Shown here in pieces: positions 8,517-17,158 of a stretch of DNA of 64,000 nucleotides (positions are counted from its first letter, which is position 1; every line of letters begins with the position of its first letter). The stretch covers positions 62,001-126,000 of the forward strand of contig CAMKKZ010000008.1 in NCBI GenBank assembly GCA_946413525.1, given 5' to 3'. The DNA comes from an uncultured Oribacterium sp. (GTDB lineage: Bacteria; Bacillota; Clostridia; Lachnospirales; Lachnospiraceae). Below the pieces are notes generated by a model that was given only the letters and a program-made list of their open reading frames with translations, ran no database searches and had not been told where the DNA came from. Made by a program: the position numbers and the translations under genes.

Positions 8517-9425
8517 TTAAAAGGCGTCCTTGGACGCGCCTTCAAAACTTGCCTCCCACCTCGCCGTGCAGCCGCAGGGAAACAGGAGGCCGCTGTCTTG
8601 CACCGGGAGGAGCAGCTCGCCGGCCTCGGTCCGCCCTCCCAGCCTTTTTGCCACCGTTGTTTCCAGAAGATAGCTCATGACCGCCGGCTGCAGCCCGGTC
8701 GTATATGAGTTAAGAAGGAAAAAAGCGGCATCCTCTTTCAGGAGCCCGGCAAGCCTGGAAAGAAGCCCGTAAATCCCGTCTTCAAGCTTCCAGACCTCCC
8801 CCTTCGGCCCCCGTCCATAGGAGGGGGGGTCCAGGATAATGGCGTCATAGGCGGAGCCCCTCCTGAGCTCCCTTTCAACAAACTTCGCGCAGTCATCCAC
8901 CAGCCATCGGATAGGGGCATCCTCCAATCCGGAAAACCGCGCGTTTTCCTTCGCCCACTGCACCATCCCCTTCGAAGCATCGACATGGGTGACGGCAGCC
9001 CCGGCCGCGGCCGCCGCCAAAGTGGCTCCTCCGGTGTAGGCAAAAAGGTTCAGCACCCTGAGATGCCGATGCCCGGGGGCGGCCTTTATCTTATTATATA
9101 TATACTCCCAGTTTGCCGCCTGTTCCGGAAAAAGACCCGTATGCTTGAACGCGAAGGGCTTCAGCCGGAAGCGAAGCACGGAAGCTCCCAGCCTATAGGC
9201 AAGAGGCCATTCCTTCGGAAGATTGGAAAAATCCCACTCCCCTCCCCCCTTGTTGGAACGGTGATAATGCCCGTTAATCCTTGTCCAGGAAGGATTTCTC
9301 CTTTCCGTCTGCCAAATCGCCTGCGGATCCGGACGGCACAGGATATATTTCCCCCAGCGTTCCAGCCTTTCCCCGCATGAGCAGTCAATCAATTCATATT
9401 CCTTCCAAGCATCCGCGACATACAT
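8517..9425 (-). CDS. Class I SAM-dependent methyltransferase, RlmI/RlmK-like
   Basis: A Rossmann-type methyltransferase. The SAM-binding motif is VLNLFAYTGGATLAAAAAGA, the acidic residue following beta-2 is in THVDASKGM, and the catalytic-face motif is IILDPPSYGRGP. This DPPSY motif and the layout match the RlmI-like family that methylates cytosine in 23S rRNA. The N-terminal third is not a PUA domain I can recognise, so the exact target is open. The frame is open 15 codons further, to 9470, but those codons (MVLSYNDC...) lie in an upstream tandem repeat. The ATG at 9425, behind AGAGGGG, is preferred, giving about 302 residues. Confidence 0.82.
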   Translation of the reverse strand: MYVADAWKEYELIDCSCGERLERWGKYILCRPDPQAIWQTERRNPSWTRINGHYHRSNKGGGEWDFSNLPKEWPLAYRLGASVLRFRLKPFAFKHTGLFPEQAANWEYIYNKIKAAPGHRHLRVLNLFAYTGGATLAAAAAGAAVTHVDASKGMVQWAKENARFSGLEDAPIRWLVDDCAKFVERELRRGSAYDAIILDPPSYGRGPKGEVWKLEDGIYGLLSRLAGLLKEDAAFFLLNSYTTGLQPAVMSYLLETTVAKRLGGRTEAGELLLPVQDSGLLFPCGCTARWEASFEGASKDAF

Positions 9426-9442
9426 ACCCCACCCCTCTGCTG

Positions 9443-9680
9443 TCATGCAGTCATTATAAGACAGAACCATTATACGACAGTGCTATAATAAGACAGTGCC
9501 ATTATAAAACAGTGCCATTATACGAAAATTATACGAAAGAACCGTTGTACGACAGGAATCTCATATAACAAGAACGTTTACGACAAAATGTTATACAACT
9601 AGAATGATTGACAACAAAAATGTCATACAACAGGAACGTTATACGAAAAAAATAATCGAGAACAAAAGCATTATAGGATA
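9443..9680. repeat. Degenerate tandem repeat upstream of the methyltransferase gene
   Basis: About a dozen imperfect copies of a 17-21 bp unit with the core TTATACGACAG/ACAGTGCCA follow each other, becoming less regular to the right. The first copy reaches into the open frame above the methyltransferase start, so the unit seems to have grown out of the 5' flank of that gene. No coding content is seen. Confidence 0.7.
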
Positions 9681-9770
9681 GAAAGCGGATGATTGGAAGA
9701 TAATTTCATATTTCCGGAAAAAAACGAAAATCAAGCGGAAAATAAAAATAATTTTTCTTTTATTTTTCTA

Positions 9771-9799
9771 TTTACAAAAGTAATTTCTTGTGCTATTAT
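9771..9799 (+). promoter_or_regulatory. Strong promoter of the 9.8-10.5 kb RNA candidate
   Basis: TTTACA at 9771-9776 and TATTAT at 9794-9799 are separated by exactly 17 bases, and very AT-rich DNA (9721-9770) lies upstream, like an UP element. Predicted transcription starts near 9806. No protein gene of normal size follows on this strand before the terminator at 10471-10497. Confidence 0.75.
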
Positions 9800-9805
9800 G
9801 GGTTC

Positions 9806-10500
9806 ACAGACAAAAAAGAAAGGAATTGATTAACCAGACGGCCTGACGAGAAAGGGTCGTAAGCGGGTTAAGAAAGTACGGACGGAAGGTCTGTGAACGA
9901 GACTACAGAAAGAGAGGTATAAAGCAATGGTTCCAGCAGAAACCGCCGAAGGCCTCTTCGGGCGGAATAGAAGGTAGAGTTCAGATCAGATTCGGGAAAG
10001 GACGCAGGGATAATCGCAATTTGAACGTTTGCTGAACAAGCGCAAATGTACGGTTCGCTGATTATTTGCTATAAAAGCGTTTAAATATCCAACTAATGAG
10101 AAGTGAAGCTTCGGGTAATGCCTTCTGAAAGTCCAGGTTGCTTCGGCAAAAGATTCCTGTTCTGTATTTTTGTTCATCATGAATCTGCGCTCAGGCGTTC
10201 ATTCGTTTCATTGAGAATCCAGCATCCACAGATTTCCCGCAAAGCTTTGGGAGGATGCCGGAGTGCATGGTTAAACGACTGCATATTGGGAATTGTTTGA
10301 ACGAAGTTTATTATTTAAAAACAGCTAAGGGGGACAACGAAATATTCGTTTCCCTCATAAGACAGAGACGGATGCTCCACATAAGCAGATAAATGAAATA
10401 CTAAAGGATGGATGGTACGGACCGATGTACTAATTAAATATTTAAATACAATAAAATAGCGCAAAAAATGAAAGGGAACCCGGATTGGGTTCCCTTTCTG
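9806..10500 (+). ncRNA. Candidate large structured non-coding RNA (about 690 nt)
   Basis: A strong promoter and a terminator hairpin (AAAGGGAACCC/GGGTTCCCTTT, 10471-10497) bracket about 690 nt with no convincing gene. Many inverted repeats support a folded RNA: 9802-9811 pairs with 9889-9898; 9830-9835 with 9866-9871; CCGCCGAA with TTCGGGCGG (9943-9965); GAACGTTTGC with GCAAATGTACGGTTC (about 10023-10055, with a G-U pair); TTGC-UUCG-GCAA near 10140; AGATTC with GAATCT (about 10151-10186); GCATCC with GGATGC (about 10222-10258); and a hairpin at about 10328-10355. Size and intricacy recall the OLE, ROOL and GOLLD class of ornate large RNAs, but I cannot assign it to one. A 16-codon frame at 9927-9977, behind GAGAGG, might be translated. 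Confidence 0.6.
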
Positions 10501-10545
10501 TTTGTCAGAAATTAAAAATGGCTCAAAAGCCGCTTTGACAGCGTT

Positions 10546-10687
10546 GCTTTGCTGACACGATACCGCAGCACTTTGCCCCGGCATCATAAAGGCGGAAAAC
10601 CGCCATGACACAGGAGCTTTGCCGACACGATACCGCAGCGCTTTGCCCCGGCATCATAGAGGCGAAAACCACCATTGCATAGGAAAC
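10546..10687. repeat. 70-bp direct repeat, two copies
   Basis: Two copies with a 70-bp period start at 10546 and 10616. Each contains GACACGATACCGCAGC followed by CTTTGCCCCGGCATCATA and a GGCGG/CCGCC hairpin. The GATACCGC core resembles family A elements read in the opposite direction. They fill the space between the RNA terminator and the end of metA. Confidence 0.7.
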
Positions 10688-10688
10688 A

Positions 10689-11669
10689 TCAGCCGCCTCC
10701 GATCGTATCCCTCTTTCCAAGATGGCCCTGCTTCAGATAACTGTCCTCTTCCACCGGCCTTAATTCCGAAAGGTCATAGGGCGTTTCCTGATAAACAAAA
10801 TTCAGCCAGTTGGTATAGGTGCAGTTCGAGCTGGAACGCCAGGAAAGAATCGGCTCCCGGGTCGGGTCGTCATCCGGATAGTAATTCAAAGGAATATCCG
10901 GATTCAAGCCTTTGGCCAGATCCCTCTTGTATTCCTTGTCCAGATCGTATCGGTCATACTCGGAATGCCCCGTGACAAAAATCTGCCTCGAAGAACAGGC
11001 AAGAATCAGATAGCTGCCCGCCTCCTCGCTGTCAGCCACCACGTAAAGCTCAGGATGATTCCGGACGGCCTCCTCATCAATTCCCGTATAGCGGGACTGG
11101 GGCACGTAGAAATAATCGTCCATGCCGCGCATGAGAATCTTCTTTCGGTGTATCACATGGTGCTTGTACACTCCGCTCAGTTTTTTGGGCAAAAGATATT
11201 TTTTAATGCCATAATGGTAATACAGCCCCGCCTGCGCCCCCCAGCAGATATGGAATGTGGAGAATACGTTCCGAAGGGACCACTCCATAATCCCACACAG
11301 CTCATCCCAATATTCCACATCCCGATATTCCAGCTTCTCCACCGGTGCCCCGGTAATGATCAGCCCGTCAAACCTCTCATCCCGGACATCCTCATGGAAA
11401 ACATAAAACTTGTTCAGATGAGAAGCGTCCGTATTTTTTGAAGCGTGGCTCGCCACCTTCAAAAAGGTTATTTCCGTCTGAATGGGAAAATTGGAAAGCG
11501 ACCTGAGTATATCTATTTCCGTATCCTCTTTCAGCGGCATCAAGTTCAGAATGGCGATCCGAAGCGGCCTGATCTCCTGCGAGGTGGCCCTGGCCTCGTC
11601 CATTACGAATATATTTTCCGCTTCCAGAACATTCTTTGCCGGCAGATCATTCTGTACTTTAATCGGCAT
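10689..11669 (-). CDS. metA: Homoserine O-acyltransferase, predicted acetyl-CoA type
   Basis: This enzyme activates homoserine for methionine synthesis. The 326-residue protein matches the MetA/HTS family throughout. The catalytic cysteine is Cys142 in FHICWGAQAG; the acyl-enzyme partners lie in HVIHRK and in GHSEYDRYDL. Residue 111, in ITGAPVE, is glutamate. In this family Glu111 is associated with acetyl-CoA use and Gly111 with succinyl-CoA, so the product is probably O-acetylhomoserine. The length exceeds the usual 300-310 by a short C-terminal tail. It faces away from metK and its SAM-I riboswitch. No S-box precedes metA itself. Confidence 0.95.
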   Translation of the reverse strand: MPIKVQNDLPAKNVLEAENIFVMDEARATSQEIRPLRIAILNLMPLKEDTEIDILRSLSNFPIQTEITFLKVASHASKNTDASHLNKFYVFHEDVRDERFDGLIITGAPVEKLEYRDVEYWDELCGIMEWSLRNVFSTFHICWGAQAGLYYHYGIKKYLLPKKLSGVYKHHVIHRKKILMRGMDDYFYVPQSRYTGIDEEAVRNHPELYVVADSEEAGSYLILACSSRQIFVTGHSEYDRYDLDKEYKRDLAKGLNPDIPLNYYPDDDPTREPILSWRSSSNCTYTNWLNFVYQETPYDLSELRPVEEDSYLKQGHLGKRDTIGGG

Positions 11670-11882
11670 AATCTCATCCCCCTGTCAAAGCGCTTTTCCG
11701 GCGGCACAACAGTAAAGATTAATACCATATATGCCACCTTCTGTCAATCACATGGGCAAAATACAAATTTGTAAATTATAAAAATCCCATATTAAATACC
11801 TGCTAAATCCCAGCCAAACGCATGCTATATTCCTGCCAAATCCCAAGGCCAAATCCCAAAGCTCTGTATTCCATAAAATCAC

Positions 11883-11911
11883 TTGCGTCAGGTGCCGTCT
11901 TATGATATAGT
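11883..11911 (+). promoter_or_regulatory. Promoter of the SAM-I riboswitch-metK transcript
   Basis: TTGCGT at 11883-11888 and TATAGT at 11906-11911 are 17 bases apart, with a TATG extension just before the -10. It lies about 65 bp upstream of the riboswitch. The remaining space towards metA (11670-11882) shows no other feature I can support. Confidence 0.6.
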
Positions 11912-11975
11912 GTATTTGACGAAGCTGATTAAGAGGATATTTTTGTCCGACACAGCTCGTCACAATAAAACATCA

Positions 11976-12128
11976 TACTTATTCAGAGACGGTGGAGCTA
12001 CATAGGAGCGATGAAGCCGCAGCAACCCCGGAGACGGAAGGTGCTAACCTGAGCGAACGATTTTTGTTTCGAACAATAAGACTGAATCGATTTTGAGGCT
12101 GTCGAATTGTTCGGCAGCCTTTTCCTTT
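11976..12128 (+). promoter_or_regulatory. SAM-I (S-box) riboswitch with terminator, upstream of metK
   Basis: The S-box aptamer core is present in order: GGTGGAGCTACA, GATGAAGCCGCAGCAACC, then GAAGGTGCTAACCTGAGC and GAACGA. P1 is formed by CTTATT (11978-11983) with AATAAG (12075-12080). An intrinsic terminator follows, AGGCTGTCGAA (12096-12106) with TTCGGCAGCCT (12110-12120), then a T-rich run. High SAM should stabilise P1 and favour termination, shutting off SAM synthetase. This matches the established role of S-box leaders. Confidence 0.95.
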
Positions 12129-12284
12129 TATAAACGCTTCTTTACTAATTACCATTTACTATTTATCAACATTTCTTTACTGATTTCATAATGAATCCCT
12201 CGGCAAGGGATCAAATAGAACATCAGCCGTTTAAGGCAAAGGGCTGCGTCACAGCCGGAACAGCCGGCAGAAAGGAGTTTTTCC

Positions 12285-13343
12285 ATGTTGTTTTCATCCG
12301 AACAGGTATCCAACGGGCATCCCGACAAGATCTGTGACCAGATTTCAGATGCCATCGTGACGGACATCCTGGCTCACGACAAAGCAAGCCGCATCGCGGC
12401 AGAAACGGCCATCAAGGACTTCGAAATTACCATCATGGGCGAGGTGACCAGCCATTATGAGGCGGATTATGACAAGCTTGCCCGGGACGTGCTTCGGAAC
12501 ATAGGGCTTTCGGACATTGAAAAATACAATATCCGCCTCCTCATTTCCCGGCAGTCCCCGGACATCGCCATGGGGGTTGACCGGGACGGTGCCGGCGACC
12601 AGGGCATGATGTTCGGCTACGCCACAAACGAAACGAGCGAGCTTCTGCCCATTCCCTATGTGCTTTCCACGAAAGCCCTGCTCCGTCTCAGGGAGTTCAA
12701 TCTGAAGGACGGCTTCAAGAAATTCCGTCCGGACGCGAAATCCCAGGTCAGTTATGATTATAAGGCAAAACGGGTGGACACCTTCCTGCTCTCCACGCAG
12801 CATGCCGAGGAAACCCAGCTTGACGAGGTAAGGGAAATCGTTTCGGGGATAATGAAGGAAAGCGCTAATGAAATGGGGCTGAACACCGACTTCCGCATCC
12901 TGGTAAACCCGACCGGACGTTTCGTCATGGGTTCTTCCTTTGCCGATTCCGGCGTAACCGGGAGGAAAATCATTGCCGACACCTATGGCGGAGCCGCGCA
13001 TCACGGCGGGGGTGCTTTCTCCGGAAAAGACCCTTCAAAGGTGGATCGTTCCGCCGCGTATATGGCACGGAAGGTGGCCAGGGATATTGTGAAGGCCGGG
13101 AAGGCCGAGCGCTGCGAGGTACAGCTTGCGTACGCCATAGGCGTGGCGGAGCCGGTCTCGGTCTACATTGACTGCTTCGGGACGGAACATATGCCGGCTG
13201 AAGAAATCTGGAAGGAGGTCATGGACAAATACGACCTTACTCCAAAAGGAATCATCAATACGCTGAAGCTTCGAGACGTTGATTATAACCTGGTATCTTC
13301 CTACGGCCATTTTGGAAAGCCTTCCCTCCCCTGGGAACAGTAA
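12285..13343 (+). CDS. metK: S-adenosylmethionine synthetase
   Basis: MetK makes SAM from methionine and ATP. The 352-residue protein contains GHPDKICDQISDAIV near the start, the DRDGAGDQG loop and the phosphate-binding GGGAFSGKDPSKVDRSAAYMAR. It is shorter than the common 390-400-residue form, with a trimmed N-terminus and a shortened central part, but all signature motifs are kept. The ATG is preceded by AAAGGAG. It lies downstream of the SAM-I riboswitch and so is feedback-controlled by its product. Confidence 0.95.
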   Translation: MLFSSEQVSNGHPDKICDQISDAIVTDILAHDKASRIAAETAIKDFEITIMGEVTSHYEADYDKLARDVLRNIGLSDIEKYNIRLLISRQSPDIAMGVDRDGAGDQGMMFGYATNETSELLPIPYVLSTKALLRLREFNLKDGFKKFRPDAKSQVSYDYKAKRVDTFLLSTQHAEETQLDEVREIVSGIMKESANEMGLNTDFRILVNPTGRFVMGSSFADSGVTGRKIIADTYGGAAHHGGGAFSGKDPSKVDRSAAYMARKVARDIVKAGKAERCEVQLAYAIGVAEPVSVYIDCFGTEHMPAEEIWKEVMDKYDLTPKGIINTLKLRDVDYNLVSSYGHFGKPSLPWEQ

Positions 13344-13364
13344 ATGCCTTGAACGGAATCAATA

Positions 13365-14147
13365 ATGACAAATTTTCAACATCAGAAAATAACGCAAACG
13401 GCAGGAAGGCCTTTATGGCAGGACTCCTTTTCCCAAATAGCCCTTTGGGGTCTTGGGCTGGAGTTCCTCCTGCCGTTTTTTTGTTCTTTATTATGGAAAA
13501 TACGTTATCCCAAGCTTCTTCTGGCCCGGACGGCCGGCTTAAACGTCCTTTTCCTCCTGACCCTCTCCCCCTTCCTTCTGGGCTTTTTCGGCATGGCTGC
13601 AAAGATATTTCGGAAAGCCAGGACGGCCCTCCTTTTTGAGCGCCTTGCCAGGCCGATGGCGGTCCTGGGGATAAGCGCATTCCTGTTCTGTTGTCTCTTT
13701 CCCCCCTATTGCTCGCAAACCGGAAGGCAGGAAAACTATCTTCTCATGGACAAAATAGATGATGAAATAAAGAGGGAGATCCTGGAAATATTCCCAAAGG
13801 GCCTCCCTCCTTCCGCAGATGGCATACGGTATCAATATTATAAATACGAAAGCCTCATGGAGCAAAGCCTTCAGTTAAGCCTTGGCATGAGCCTGCCGGA
13901 AAAAGAGTTTCATCAAGAAGCAGCGCGCCTTGAAGGACTTCCGATCCTGCGGAGAGCGGAAAAGATGGAAGACAAAGGCATCCTCCTCCTGAAAGAAAAG
14001 ACGGGCGGGGGGCTGGAAATCCATACCACCATCGACTCCCCCTCCCGCCGCGTCATTGTAAGCGTTTCCTTCAGGAAAATCCGGAAACGCCCCCCATTCA
14101 ACAGATTCTTTGCGGAATTATTGAATCCTGTTTATCAAATCGTATGA
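13365..14147 (+). CDS. Hypothetical membrane protein
   Basis: I do not recognise this 260-residue protein. The first part is hydrophobic, with likely membrane segments at about residues 26-46, 52-80 and 98-115. The remainder is a soluble domain with mixed charge (DDEIKREILEIFPKGLPPSADGIRY, then TTIDSPSRRVIVSVSFRKI). It starts 22 bp after metK with no clear promoter between, so it may be read through from the metK transcript. The ribosome binding site is weak and the true start could be a little downstream. There is no evidence for a role in methionine metabolism. Confidence 0.55.
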   Translation: MTNFQHQKITQTAGRPLWQDSFSQIALWGLGLEFLLPFFCSLLWKIRYPKLLLARTAGLNVLFLLTLSPFLLGFFGMAAKIFRKARTALLFERLARPMAVLGISAFLFCCLFPPYCSQTGRQENYLLMDKIDDEIKREILEIFPKGLPPSADGIRYQYYKYESLMEQSLQLSLGMSLPEKEFHQEAARLEGLPILRRAEKMEDKGILLLKEKTGGGLEIHTTIDSPSRRVIVSVSFRKIRKRPPFNRFFAELLNPVYQIV

Positions 14148-14149
14148 AT

Positions 14150-14330
14150 CAGATCTGCCGAAATCATATGAATCCGATTAATTGAATCCCGTGATTCACA
14201 TTTATCGAACCACGTGGTTACAATTGAAACGATTCGCGTGAATCCGCATTATAAAACCACGTGATTCACATTTGTCGAACCACGTGGTTACAAGTTGAAC
14301 TGAAGCTCGTGAATCCGAATTATCGAATCA
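14150..14330. repeat. Tandem repeat with the CCACGTGG palindrome, downstream of ilvE
   Basis: Two long copies (period about 75 bp) and several shorter echoes of a unit containing CGTGATTCACATTTRTCGAACCACGTGGTTACAA. The unit resembles the last codons of ilvE (TCGAATCACATG...), so it looks like outward duplication of the gene's 3' end. The palindromes may also form weak hairpins after the ilvE stop. Confidence 0.65.
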
Positions 14331-15345
14331 CATGTATCCAGCCTTCCGGCGCTTCAATCTTCCCGCTCTGTATACCTGTCAGGGTATTATACAGCTCACC
14401 CATGACCTTCCCGGCCTTTTCCATGCCGCTCGGGAAGTTGATGACCTCGTCATGGTTCACGATGCGCCCTACAGGGGAAAGGACGGCCGCGGTGCCGCAA
14501 AGGCCGCACTCCTTAAATCCTTTTACCTCGTCAAACAGTACCGGGCGCTCATCCACCTTTAAATGAAGATAATGCTCCGCCACATATACAATGGATCGGC
14601 GGGTAATGGAAGGGAGAATGGAATCGGACTTCGGAATGACCAGCGTCCCTTCCCCGTCCACGAAAATGGCATTTGAACCGCCCGTTTCCTCGACATAGCT
14701 CCTGCTTGCCGCGTCAAGGTAAAGGTTTTCCGCATAGCCCGCCGTATGGGCAAGCACGGAGGAGTGCAGACTCATGGCATAATTAAGACCTGCCTTGACT
14801 GCGCCGGTACCATGAGGGGCCGCCCGGTCAAAATCAGAAACAATGATGGAAATCGGCGTCGCGCCGCCCTTGTAATATGGTCCGACAGGGGTCGCGAAAA
14901 TGCGGAACTGGTATTCATCTGCCGGCTTCACGCCAATGACCACTCCGGTGGCAAACTCATAAGGACGGAGGTAAAGCGTTGCTCCGGAACCAAAAGGAGG
15001 CACCCAGTCAGCATTGGCGCGTACCACTTCTTCCACCGCGCGGACAAACCTTTCCTTCGGGAACGGAGGCATTTCCATCCTTTTGGCGGAATTGAAAATC
15101 CTCTCAGCGTTCATGTCAGGACGGAAACATACAATGGAGCCGTCCTCCCAGGTATAAGCCTTCAGGCCTTCGAAAACCTGCTGGCAGTACTGAAGAATCC
15201 CGGCAGACTCGTTCAGAACTACGTTAGGATCATCCGTGAGCCTGCCCTCATCCCATTCGCCGCCCTTCCATTCGGATACATAACGCTTGTCCGTCACACG
15301 ATACTGAAAACCAATGTTCCCCCAATCCAAATCTTTCTTCGCCAT
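14320..15345 (-). CDS. ilvE: Branched-chain amino acid aminotransferase
   Basis: A PLP fold-type IV enzyme that transaminates leucine, isoleucine and valine. The 341-residue length fits the larger class (BCAT II). The PLP lysine is Lys184 in GTGAVKAGLNYA; other family blocks are QYCQQVFEGLKAY, TLYLRPYEFATG, EETGGSNAIFV and GFKECGLCGTAAVLSPVG. A GGGAG ribosome binding site precedes the start. It is probably monocistronic, between two repeat-rich gaps. The 3' end is flanked by a repeat that resembles its own last codons. Confidence 0.95.
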   Translation of the reverse strand: MAKKDLDWGNIGFQYRVTDKRYVSEWKGGEWDEGRLTDDPNVVLNESAGILQYCQQVFEGLKAYTWEDGSIVCFRPDMNAERIFNSAKRMEMPPFPKERFVRAVEEVVRANADWVPPFGSGATLYLRPYEFATGVVIGVKPADEYQFRIFATPVGPYYKGGATPISIIVSDFDRAAPHGTGAVKAGLNYAMSLHSSVLAHTAGYAENLYLDAASRSYVEETGGSNAIFVDGEGTLVIPKSDSILPSITRRSIVYVAEHYLHLKVDERPVLFDEVKGFKECGLCGTAAVLSPVGRIVNHDEVINFPSGMEKAGKVMGELYNTLTGIQSGKIEAPEGWIHVIR

Positions 15346-15357
15346 ACTTTTCTCCCT

Positions 15358-15690
15358 ATTTAGAATGATCTTTTTTAGAGTGAACTTTTTTAGAGTGATC
15401 CTTTTAAAGGGATCAGTTTAAAGGGATTATTTAAAGTGATTAGTTAAAGTGATTAGTTTAAGTAAATCAGTTAAGAATAATCCTTTCAAAGTGATCCTTT
15501 AAGAGCAATCCCTGGTCACTCTGATTCATGACAAGCCGAAGCGGTATCACCTCAGCAAGGCTTCGATAATCAGATCGAATTCCGGCCACTCCGATTCCTG
15601 ACAAACCGACGCGGTTATCACCTCAGCAAAATTCCGGGTGCTCTCCGATTACTGACAAGCCAACGCGGTATCGCTCCGGAAAAACAATTC
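15358..15690. repeat. Two repeat arrays upstream of ilvE
   Basis: The stretch of about 540 bp before ilvE (to 15889) holds no gene. From 15358 to 15510 is a degenerate array of an 11-16 bp unit with the core TTTAGAGTGATC/TTTAAAGTGATT. From about 15517 to 15690 there are three copies, each about 60-70 bp, of a unit CACTCTGATTCATGACAAGCCGAAGCGGTATC, which are diverged family A elements. Beyond 15690 I see only a terminator-like hairpin. Confidence 0.65.
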
Positions 15691-15784
15691 GCTTCACTAT
15701 AGCACATTTCCTCTCTTTACACAATACCGTGAAAATATGACTCCCCGATAAAAACAAGCGATAAAAGCAAGCTAAATGCAAACT

Positions 15785-15815
15785 TACCCTCTGGATTTCT
15801 CTGAAATCCAAAGGG
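15785..15815 (-). terminator. Terminator-like hairpin after the acidic lipoprotein gene
   Basis: On the minus strand CCCTTTGGATTTC (15815-15803) pairs with AAATCCAGAGGG (15798-15787) around a short loop. The T-rich tail is weak. It lies about 75 bp beyond the lipoprotein stop codon. Confidence 0.45.
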
Positions 15816-15889
15816 TGCTGAATAATTGCATATCATGAAACCAGAGTACTAAGTACCCGCTCCATCTGCTTATAAATAATATTGGTGCC

Positions 15890-17158
15890 TCAGATCCCCG
15901 TCATTGAAATGATGCGGAGCATGTCCGTTCCGTCCACATTAATCTGCGCAAACCAGATATAGCCATCGGCCATGGAAATCCCGCTGCTGTTGGCGAACAT
16001 GTCCTCGCAGCTTTCGGCCTCCAGTGAATCCAGAAACTCCTGTTCCGGCTTCTTGCCTTCCATGTAGGACAAAAACGCTTCCTTGTCATCCAATGTGGTG
16101 CCATCGAAGGTGGTGAAGGGGTAAGCGAGCATATCAGAGACCCACTCCCAATTGTCGCTAAGAACGGCCTCACGTATGTTCATCGCAAAGGATTCCACGG
16201 AAGCCTTGTCCATGGAAGTGGCCACGGCATAGGCGTCTCCCGCCTCACCTGTCGACCCGCCTTCTAAGTACGCAAAGGGATTATAGGTAATGGCCATGGA
16301 CTCACTGGCATACTGCTCCTTGAGTTCATTGTACTCATCCTCGGTGATTTCCTCTCCGTTTCTGAGATAAACCGCTTCATCGGTATCCTTTTCAGGGTAA
16401 TGATGCGGCTGATAGCTGTCGGCCTGAATGAACATGCTAAGCTCTCCGGCAGGCAGGCTGTAAACCTCCAGGTGTTCCTCCCCTGAAATGCGGCTGGTGT
16501 AGGAAAGGGTATGCTCCGCTTCATTCGCGTAGAAGACCTCTCCTCCCTGCCCTCCTGCCTCTTTTACCAGCATCGCGTGTCCCTCTGAATAAATATAGAC
16601 ACGGGCCTTGTCTTCAGCTCCGATGAAGGATTTCTCCGTGGACGAAATAATCAGCACGGGCACGCCATTCTGGTTAATGTCCGAAAAGGCGACGCAGGGA
16701 TACTCCTCCATAAGGCCCTTGTCATCCAGGGCCTCCATATACCAGTCTGAGTCCGCTCCCTCCGCCATATCCATGTTTTCGTCATCTTCTTCATCCGTAT
16801 TTGCTTCCGGATTATCAATGGATGCCTCCGACGCCCCTTCCACGTCATTTCCACTTTCCGATGACTCTGCGCCCTTGCCCTCTGTGGCTTCCAGGGAGGA
16901 CTCGGCATCCTTGCCCTCTGTGGCTTCCAGGGAGGACTCGGCATCCTTGCCCTCTGTGGCTTCCAAAGAGTCTTCCTCTCCCTTGTCAGAAGACGTTTCT
17001 TCCTTTGATTCGCTTTCCTCAGAAGCCGTCACATCAGATTCCTTTGTCGTTTCTTCTGCCGACTGCTGCGTGGTTTCCTGAACTCCTGCCGCTCCGCCAC
17101 AGCCAGAAAGACTGAAAATCAAGGCTAATCCCATAGCGGTAATGTTCATTCTTCTCAT
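15890..17158 (-). CDS. Acidic repeat-bearing lipoprotein
   Basis: The product has 422 residues. The N-terminus is a lipoprotein signal with lipobox LSGC (Cys at about residue 20), so it should be anchored to the outer face of the membrane. A Ser/Glu/Asp/Thr-rich linker follows, with three tandem copies of a 12-residue unit SLEATEGKDAES (36 bp each, about 16868-16976). The C-terminal domain (from about residue 130) contains EYPCVAFSDINQNGVPVLII, which looks calcium- or EF-hand-like, and a later DNWEWVSDMLAYPFTTFDG segment. It is a probable surface protein of unknown function. GGGAGG precedes the start. Confidence 0.8.
   Translation of the reverse strand: MRRMNITAMGLALIFSLSGCGGAAGVQETTQQSAEETTKESDVTASEESESKEETSSDKGEEDSLEATEGKDAESSLEATEGKDAESSLEATEGKGAESSESGNDVEGASEASIDNPEANTDEEDDENMDMAEGADSDWYMEALDDKGLMEEYPCVAFSDINQNGVPVLIISSTEKSFIGAEDKARVYIYSEGHAMLVKEAGGQGGEVFYANEAEHTLSYTSRISGEEHLEVYSLPAGELSMFIQADSYQPHHYPEKDTDEAVYLRNGEEITEDEYNELKEQYASESMAITYNPFAYLEGGSTGEAGDAYAVATSMDKASVESFAMNIREAVLSDNWEWVSDMLAYPFTTFDGTTLDDKEAFLSYMEGKKPEQEFLDSLEAESCEDMFANSSGISMADGYIWFAQINVDGTDMLRIISMTGI

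Noticed and set aside
9806..10500. tmRNA, RNase P RNA or a group I/II intron as explanation of the RNA candidate
   Set aside because: There is no tRNA-like end or tag reading frame. An ACAGAAA is present, but the other RNase P conserved regions in order are not seen. There is no intron-encoded protein and no interrupted gene.
15517..15690. Possible T-box leader of ilvE, because of GAGGTGATACCGC-like sequences on the minus strand
   Set aside because: The motif occurs in three tandem copies, matches family A repeats, lacks the T-box AGGGTGGNACCGCG core and has no terminator/antiterminator pair.
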